Assembly (NCBI GenBank): GCA_965221035.1
Contig: OZ244860.1
Coordinates: forward strand, 1,302,001-1,366,000
Length of the DNA: 64,000 nucleotides
Source of the DNA: UBA6522 sp965221035
GTDB lineage: Bacteria; Pseudomonadota; Gammaproteobacteria; Steroidobacterales; Rariloculaceae
Direction of reading: 5' to 3'
How positions within the stretch are numbered: position 1 is the stretch's first letter; every line of letters begins with the position of its first letter. The notes beneath the pieces were generated by a model. It was not told the origin of the DNA and ran no database searches. It saw nothing but the letters and a program-made list of their open reading frames with translations. Positions 1 through 9,000 of this stretch are shown piece by piece. The translations under genes were made by a program, and so were the position numbers.

Positions 1-3000
1 GAGTTGTTCCAGCGCAAGGTGACCCATGTGTCGCCCGCTGCCGCAGTCAGGTTAGTCGGCGCGTTCGGCGTTCCAACCACCGTGATATTGAAAGTATCCG
101 AGACTTCGCCGTTGTTGCCGTCGTTCGCCGTCACCTGCACCGACAGCGTACCCTTGTCCGCCGTCTGCGGCGTGCCGGTGAAGGTTCGCGTGGGGGCGGT
201 GAAGCTCAACCAGGAGGGCAGCACGGCACCGTCTGACTGCTGCGCAGTGTAGGTCAAGGTGTCGTTGTCCACGTCCGCGAAGGTGTTCGCCGGGAACGGG
301 TATCTGAAGGCGCTGTCCACGATCGCGGTCTGATCTGGAATGGCATTCGCCACCGCTGGCGCTTCGTTCCCGGCGGTGACGTCGATGGTCATGGTGTAGG
401 ACGCCGTGCTGTCGGAATCGCCGTCGTTTACCGAGAACCGGAAGGTCGCGTAGGGGTCGCCGTTGGCGTTAGCCGCTGGCGTGAACGTCAGGTTGTCGCC
501 GTCGATGTCGGCGGCGGTGACCACCTGGTCCAAGGTCACGTCGGCGCCGCTCAGTTGCAACGCGCCCGCGGTTTCAAGGCCGGTGATCTTGACGCTGGCG
601 AGTGTGTCGCCGGTGTCGGCGTCGCTGAAGTTGAAGTCGGCGGCGTCGAAGGTGTAGGCGGTGTCCTCGTCCGTGGTGACGGTGTTGTCCGAAGCCGTCG
701 GCGGGGTGTTGGTCGGCGGCGCGGCCGTCACCGTCAGCGTGAACGTGTCGTTCACCGTGCCGCCGTTGCCGTCGGCCGCGGTGACGGTGATCTCCGAAGT
801 GCCAGCCGCGACGCCACTCAAGGTCAAGGTGTTCGCGTCGTTGTCCACGGTCACCGTCGCCGCGGTCTCGGTGGCGGACGTGGCCGAGTAGGTCAGCGTG
901 TCGCCGTCAACGTCGTTGAACACTTCGCTGCCGTCGGTTTCCAGCGCCACGGCCAGGTTCGAGCCGGCGGCCACCGAACGGGCGCCGATGGCGTTGGCCA
1001 CGGTGGGCGCGTCGTTCACGGCGGTGACGTCAATGGTCATGGTGTAGGACGCCGTGCTGTCGGAATCGCCGTCGTTGACGCTGAACCGGAAGCTGGCGTA
1101 GGGGTCGCCGTTGGCGTTGGCCGCTGGCGTGAACGTCAGGTTGTCGCCGTCGATGTCGGCGGCGGTGACCACCTGGTCCTGGGTCACGTCAGCGCCGCTC
1201 AGTTGCAGGGCGCCGGCGGTTTCAAGGCCGGTGATCTTGACGCTGGCGAGGATGGCGCCGGTGTCGGCGTCGCTGAAGTTGAAGTCGGCGGCGTTGAAGG
1301 TGTAAGCGGTGTCTTCATCCGTGGTCACCGTGTTGTCCGCGGCCGTCGGCGGGGTGTTGGTCGGGCCGGGGTCAGAAGTCACGGTCAAGGTGAAGGTGTC
1401 GCTGACGCTGCCGCCGTTGCCGTCGGCCGCGGTGACGGTGATCACCGAAGTGCCAGCCGCCACGCCGGCTAGCGTGATCGTGTTGGCGTCGTTGTCCACG
1501 GCCACCGTCGCCGCGGTCTCGGTGGCGGACGTGGCCGAGTAAGTCAGCGTGTCGCCGTCAACGTCGTTGAACACTTCGCTTCCGTCGGTTTCCAGCGCCA
1601 CGGCCAGGTTCGAACCCGCGGCCACCGTGCGCGCGCCGATGGCGTTGGCCACGGTGGGCGCGTCGTTCACCGCCGTTACATCAATCGTCATGGTGTAGGA
1701 CGACGTGCTGTCGTCGGTGCCGTCGTTGACCGAGAACCGGAAGGTCGCGTAGGGGTCGCCGTTGGCGTTGGCCGCCGGGGTGAAGGTCAGGTTGTCGCCG
1801 TCGATGTCGGCGGCGGTGATGACCTGTTCACGGGTCACGTCGGCGCCGCTCAGCTGCAGGGCGCCGGCGGTTTCGAGGCCGGTGACCTTGACGCTGGCGA
1901 GGGTGTCACCGCTGTCAACGTCGCTGAAGTTGAAGTCGGCGGCGTCGAAGGTGTAAGCGGTGTCTTCATCCGTGGTGACGGTGTTGTCCGAAGCCGTCGG
2001 CGGGGTGTTGGTCGGTGGCGCGGCCGTCACCGTCAGAGTGAACGTGTCGTTCACCGTGCCGCCGTTGCCGTCGGCCGCGGTGACGGTGATCTCCGAAGTG
2101 CCAGCCGCGACGCCACTCAAGGTCAAGGTGTTGGCGACGTTGTCCACGGTCACCGTCGCCGCGGTCTCGGTGGCGGAAGCGGCCGAGTAGGTCAGCGTGT
2201 CGCCGTCGACGTCGCTGAACACTTCGCTGCCGTCGGTTTCCAGCGCCACGGCCAGGTTTGAGCCGGCGGCCACGGTGCGGGCGCCGATGGCGTTGGCCAC
2301 GGTGGGCGCGTCGTTCACGGCGGTGACGTCGATGGTCATGGTGTAGGACGCCGTGCTGTCGGAATCGCCGTCGTTGACGCTGAACCGGAAGCTGGCGTAG
2401 GGGTCGCCGTTGGCGTTGGCCGCTGGCGTGAACGTCAGGTTGTCGGCGTCGATGTCGGCGGCGGTGACCACCTGGTCCTGGGTCACGTCAGCGCCGCTCA
2501 GTTGCAGGGCGCCGGCGGTTTCAAGGCCGGTGATCTTGACGCTGGCGAGCGTGGCGCCGGTGTCGGTGTCGCTGAAGTTGAAGTCGGCGGCGTCGAAGGT
2601 GTAAGCGGTGTCTTCATCCGTGGTGACGGAGTTGTCCGCGGCGGTCGGCGGCTTGTTGGTCGCCGGCGCGGCCGTCACCGTCAGCGTGAAGGTGTCGTTC
2701 ACCGTGCCGCCGTTGCCGTCGGCCGCGGTCACGGTGATCTCCGAGGTGCCAACCGCCACGCCGTTCAGCGTGATCGTGTCGGCGTCGTTGGCCACGGTCA
2801 CCGTCGCGGCGGTCTCGGTGGCGGAAGTGGCCGAATAGGTCAGCGTGTCGCCGTCGACGTCGTTGAACACTTCGCTGCCGTCGGTCTCCAGCGCCACGGT
2901 CAGGTTCGAGCCAGCAGCCACCGAACGGGCGCCGATAGCGTTGGCCACGGTCGGCGCGTCGTTCACCGCCGTTACATCAATCGTCATCGTGTAGGACGAC

Positions 3001-6000
3001 GTGCTGTCGTCGGTGCCGTCGTTGACGCTGAATTGGAAGGTCGCGTAGGGGTCGCCGTTGGCGTTGGCCGCCGGGGTGAAGGTCAGATTGTCGGCGTCGA
3101 TGTCGGCGGCGGTGATCACTTGGTCCAAGGTCACGTCGGCGCCGCTCAGTTGCAGGGCGCCAGCGGTTTCCAGGCCGGTTACCTTGACGCTGGCGAGGGT
3201 GTCGCCAGTGTCGGCGTCGCTGAAGTTGAAGTCCGCCGCGTCGAACGTGTAGGCGGTGTCCTCATCCGTGGTGACCGTGTTGTCCGCGGCGGTCGGCGGG
3301 GTGTTGGCCGAAGGCGTCGCCGTCACCTCGGCCGAGGCCGCGCCCTCGCCGGCGGCGTTCACCGCCCGGATCTGGAAGGCGTATTGCTGGCCGTTGGTGA
3401 GGCCGGTGACCGTGTGGCTGGTGGTGCCGGCGCCGCTGCCGGTGATGTCGGTCCAGGCGGTGCTGTCGGGCACGGTTGCGCCCTGGGCCTGGCGGAACTG
3501 GTACTTGCTGATGCTGGAATCGTTCGGGTTGGTCCAGCTCAGGGTGACTTCGGTGTCGCCGGGCGCGGCGGCCAGGTTGGCGGGCGCGGCGGGTGCCGGC
3601 GGCGGTGTTGCCGTGTAAACGATCCTCTGGTTGCCAAACGCAAGCTCGATGCGGAAGTCGTTGTCGCCCAAGGTATCGAGCACGGTGCCGGAGTACGTTA
3701 CCGTCTTGCCCGTCGGGTTATAGATGTCCCCGTTGAGGCTGGCCTTGTCCACGATCATGTACTTGCGGTAGGTGTTGAACAGGATGGTGACATCGTTGCT
3801 GTAGTTGGCCAGGTTCAATATTTCGGTGTAACCCGTATAGGAACTCAAGCCGGTCTTGGTGAAGTCCGGCAGATCCTCGTAGCGCCTCGATGGGGCGCCG
3901 TTGCTCAGCGACGCCGGATGAAAAGCCCAGAGTTCATCGGTATCGTCTATCTTGATGTAAATGACGTGTTGCGGCACGGTATCCCCGACATCTGTGAAGC
4001 CAGACATATCCAGACTTCCGGAGGCGGCAATGGTGGTGGTGGTGCCGTCATCGGAGAAGGTGAAGGTCAGCGTGCGCGCCGGGGTCGGCGCGGCGGGCGT
4101 GGCCGTCACCGTGGCTGAGGCGTCGCTGTTGCCGCCGGCGTTGACGGCGCGGATTTCGAAGGCGTATTGGGTGCCATTGGTCAGGCCCGTCACCTCGTGC
4201 TGCACGGTGGCGGCGCCGCTGTCGGGGATGTCCGCCCAGGTGGCGGTGGCCGGCACGCTCGCGCCTTCACCGTAGCGCAACTGGTACTTGGTGATGCTGT
4301 CGTTGCCCGGGTCCGTCCAGGTCAGCGTCGCCTTGGCGTTGCCCGCCGCCGCCGCCAGGCCCGCTGGTGCGGAAGGCTTCGCCAATGGCGTTGCGGAGAC
4401 GGTGTTCGAGACGTCGCTGTAGCCGGAGGCGTTCACCGCGCGGATCTCGAAGGCGTACGCCTTGTCGTTGGTCAGACCCATCACCGTATGGGTGGTGGTC
4501 GTGGCGCCGCTGCCAGTGATGTCCGCCCAGGTCGCGCTGCTCGGCACCGTCTGGCCCTCGCCGTGGCGCACCTGGTACTTGGTGATGCTGGTGTCGCCCG
4601 GGTCGCTCCAGGTCAGTTCAACCTGCGTGTCGCCAGCCGTCGCGGCCGTAAGGTTGGGCGCGTTCGGCAGCGTGCCCGGCGCCGCGGTGGTGAAAACGAT
4701 CTTCTGATTGCCGACTGTGTGTTCGACGCGGAAGTCATCGTCCAGCAAGCCGTCGAGCGTGCCCGTGAACGTCGCCACCCCGCCCGAAATCTCGTAGATG
4801 TATCCACTCAGATTGGCAGCGTCCAATTGCAGGAAATTGTCGGATGTCTCGAAACGGATGTGGAAATTGGCACTGTAGCCCATCAACTGGCTGAGACTGC
4901 TGGAGCCTTCATAGGAACCTCTGCCGGTGGTCACGAAATCCGGCAGCGGCGCATAGGTCCTGACCGTTATGTCGTTGGGCGGGTGAATCGCCCAGATGTT
5001 GGAAGCGTCCGATTCCGTAGCGTCAATCTTGATGGATTGTTGGCCGCCCGGCACAATTCCCGAAGTTTCAGTGAAATCGAAGCCCCGGAGATCCACGCTG
5101 CCGGAGGCGGCGATGGTCACGGTGGTGCCGTCGTCGGAGAAGGTGTAGGTCAGCGTGCGCGCCATGACCGGCGTGCCCCTGATGGTGGCGGCGGTGCCGG
5201 CGCCGCCGGCGTTGACCGCGCGGATCTCGAATGCGTAGCGGGTGCCGTTGGTGAGGCCGGTCACGTCGTGACGGGTGGTGCCGGCGCCGCTGCCGGTGAT
5301 GTCCGTCCAGACCGTTTCTTCGGGGACGAATGCGGCGGCGGCGTGACGCACCTGGTACTTGGTGATGGTGGCATCGCCCGGGTTCGTCCATGACAGCGTC
5401 ACCTTGGCGGCGGTTCCAAGCGAGGTCAGACCCGTGGGCGCGTCCGGCAGCGCCAAGACGGTGATGTCGAACGTCAGGCTCGCCGTGTCGCCGTCCGCGT
5501 CGGTGGCGGTGTAGGTGTACGCCGTGGCCGCCTGGCCCGTGGTCGGCGTGCCGGACAGGATTCGGTTCGCAGCGTCGAAGGCCAGGCCATCCGGGGCATC
5601 CGGGCTCAGGCTGTACGTCAGCGTCCCGTCGCCGCCGGTGGCCTGGGGCAGGGTCAGCGTCGTGATCTGCGTGTTCTGGACGTAGCTCTGGTCGGCCACC
5701 GTGGCCGTGCCGAAGTCCGGCATCAAGTCGGCGACGGGCGTCGCCGTCGCCGGGTCGGAGGCAGTGCCTGGGCCGCCCGCATTCACGGCGCGGACCTGGA
5801 AGACGTATTCCGTGCCGTTGGTGAGTTCGGTAACGGTCTGGCTGGTGGTGGAGGCGCCGCTGCCGTCGATGTCCGTCCACAGGCTGTCGTCGCCGTCGGA
5901 GAAGCTCGTGCCCGCCTTGTGGCGCGACTGGTACTTGGTGATGCTGGCATCGCCCGGATCGGTCCAGGCCAGCACCGCCTGCGTGTCGCCCGAGGTGGCC

Positions 6001-9000
6001 GTGAACCCCGTCGGCGCGGCCGCCGCCGCGATGACGGTAACCTTGAAGCTGTCGGACCCCTCGGCTCCAAAGATGTCATCTACAGTGATGATAATGGTTT
6101 CTTCGCCAGGCGTGTGGGCAAGCACGCTAATTGCGCCCCAACCTAAGGCCGTTGTGTCGATGTTATTGCCGTTGTCCGGGGTGCGCAGGTACAAGCGTAT
6201 ATTGTCACCCTCGTCATCGACGAACATGTCCGTCATGTTGACTGTCAGTGCATTGCCGACCGCCAGGGTTTGATCCGGATAGGGCGGGCTCTTGGCCTTC
6301 GGGGCGGTGTTGCTCGTTGCCACAACGGCGGATGTCGAGACCGACAGTCCGTAGGGATCCGTCCCCGTCAGGGTCAGGGTCGTCCGCTCCACCGGCCCCG
6401 TCGCTCTGTAGCGCAGATAGTGCGAGTCAGGATAAGCGCCACTGTAGCCGGGTTCCGCGATAAGCACGTCCAGATTGGCTTGCGGCGGGTTCGCCGTCCA
6501 GGTGAAGGTCAGTTCGTCGCCGTCCGGGTCTGAGAATCTTGGGCCAAATCCTTTCGTCAGCCTGACATTTCTGTAACGAGAGGGCAGAACTACTCCGTCG
6601 CTTCCGAATACGGAGCCTCCCAACACCGGCGCCCGGTTGTTGGCGCGCGGCAACATCGTGAGGGTCTGGGAGGCTGGCCCGGCGCCGTTGGCGTTCACCG
6701 CCCGGATCTGGAAGGCCCAGGTGGTGCCGTTGGTCAGTCCGGAGACGGTATGGGTGGTGGTGGTCGCGCCGCTGTTGGCGATGTCCGTCCACAGGCTGTC
6801 GTCACTGGGGGAGAAGCTCGTCCCCTCCTTGCGGCGAAGCTGATACCTGGTGATGGTGGCGTCGGAAGGATCGCTCCAGCTCAGCGTCACCTCGCCGTTG
6901 CCGCCCAACACCCGGAATCCGCCCGGTTGCAATGGCGCACCGAGCCGCAGCACTGCTTCGTCCGAGGGGGTGCCGACGCCGCCCGCATTCAGGGCGCGAA
7001 CCTGGAAGACGTATGCCGTGCCGCTGGTGAGCCCGGTCACGGTGTGGCTGGTGGTGGAAGCGCCGCTGCCGGTGATGTCCGTCCACAGGCTGTCGTCGCT
7101 TTCGGAGAAACTCGTGCCCGCCTTGTGGCGCGACTGGTACTTGGTGATGCTGCTGTCGCCGGGGTCGGTCCACGTCAGGACCGCCTGCCCGTTGCCCGAG
7201 GCGGCCGTGAGCCCCGCAGGTTTGGCCGCCGCTGCGATGACGGTAACCTTGAAGCTGTCGGTCCCCTCGGCTCCAAAGAGGTCCTTTACAATCAATTCAA
7301 TGACTTCTTCGCCAGGCGTGTGGGCAAGCACGCTAATTGCGCCCCAATCTAAGGCCGTTGTGTCGATGTTATTGCCGTTGTCCGGGGTGCGCAGGAACAA
7401 ACGTATATTGTCACCCTCGTCATCGATGAACATGTCCGTCAAGTTGACCGTCAATGTGTTGCCGACCGCCAGGGTTTGATCCGGATAGGGTGGACTCTTC
7501 GCCTTTGGGGCGGTGTTGCTCGTCGTCACGACGGCGGATGTCGAGACCGACAGCCCGTAGGGATCCGTCCCCGTCAGGGTCAGGGTCGTCCGCTCCACAG
7601 GCCCCGTTGCCCTGTAGCGCAGATATTGTGATTCTGGATTGACCGTGCTCCAGCCGGGTTCCTCGATGCGCACTTCCAGATTGGGCTGCGGCGGGTTCGC
7701 CGTCCAGGTGAAGGTCAGTTCGTCGCCGTCCGGGTCTGAGAATCTTGGGCTAAATCCTTTCGTCAACCTGGCATTACTGTAACTAGAGGATAGAACTTCT
7801 CCGTCGCCTCTGAATACGGAGCCTCGAAACACCGGCGCCCGGTTGCTGGCGCGCGGCAACATCGTGAGGGTTTCGGAAGCCGGCCCGGCGCCAGCGGCGT
7901 TCACCGCCCGGATCTGGAAGGCCCAGGTGGTGCCGTTGGTCAGCTCGGTGACGGTATGGGTGGTGATGGTCGGGCCGCTGTTGGCGATGTCGCTCCAGGT
8001 GTCGCTGTCGGTGAAGCTGGTCCCCACCTTGTGGCGAAGCTGATATTTGGTGATGGTGGTGTCGGAAGGATTGTTCCAGTTTAGCGTCACCTGGGCGTTG
8101 CCGCCCACCACCCGGAAGCCGCCCGGTTGCAGCGGCGGGCCGGGCCGCATCACCACCTGCTCTGAAGCCGGGCCTGGCCCACCGGCATTCACCGCGCGAA
8201 TCTCGAAGGCGTATTGGGTGCCGTTGGTCAGGCCCATCACCATGTGGCTGGTGGTGCCGGCGCCGCTGCCGGCGATGTCGCCCCAGGTTGCGGTGGCCGG
8301 CACGGTGGTGCCCGCGCCGTAGCGGAGCTGGTATGTGGTGATGTTGGCGTCGTTGGGGTCGGTCCAGTTTAGCGTGACCGTAGTGTCGCCCGGGGTGGCT
8401 GACAGGCCGGTGAGTGTGGCGGGCGGCACGACGGGCGTGGCCGTGGCGGTTGCCGCGGCGCCGTTGCCGGCGGTGTTGGTGGCGCGCACTTCGAAGGTGT
8501 AGCCGGTGCCATTGGTCAGGCCGGTGGCGATGTAGCTGGTGGCTGTGCCGTCGCTGAGCCCCGTCCAGGTGTCCGTGGCGTCGTTGAAGGGCAGGTCGGC
8601 GGTGGCCTTCCAGCGCACCTGCACGTCGCCAATCTCGCTGGCGTTGGTGGGCAGGGTCCAGCTCAAGCTGGCCTGGGCGTTGCCGGCGGTGGCGGTGAAT
8701 TCCGTCGGCGCGGCGGGAACGGCCAGTGCCGGGGTTGCGGTGACGCTGCCGGAGGCGCTGCTGTTGCCGCGGGCGTTCACGGCCCGAATCTCGAAGGCGT
8801 ACCCGGTGGCGTTGGTCAGGCCGGCGACGGTGTGGCTGGTGGTGCCGGCGCCGCTGCTGTCGATGTCCGCCCAGGTGGCGGTGGCGGGCACGGTGGAACC
8901 CGCGCCGTGGCGCACCTGGTACCTGGTGATGTTGCTGTCGTTCGGGTTGGTCCAAGCCAAGTCAACCTGGGCATCGCCCGCGGTTGCGGCCAGGCCGGTT

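Noticed and set aside
361..3310. CRISPR-like or microsatellite interpretation of the regular repeats
   Set aside because: The unit is 648 bp, in frame and coding; there are no short repeats with unique spacers.
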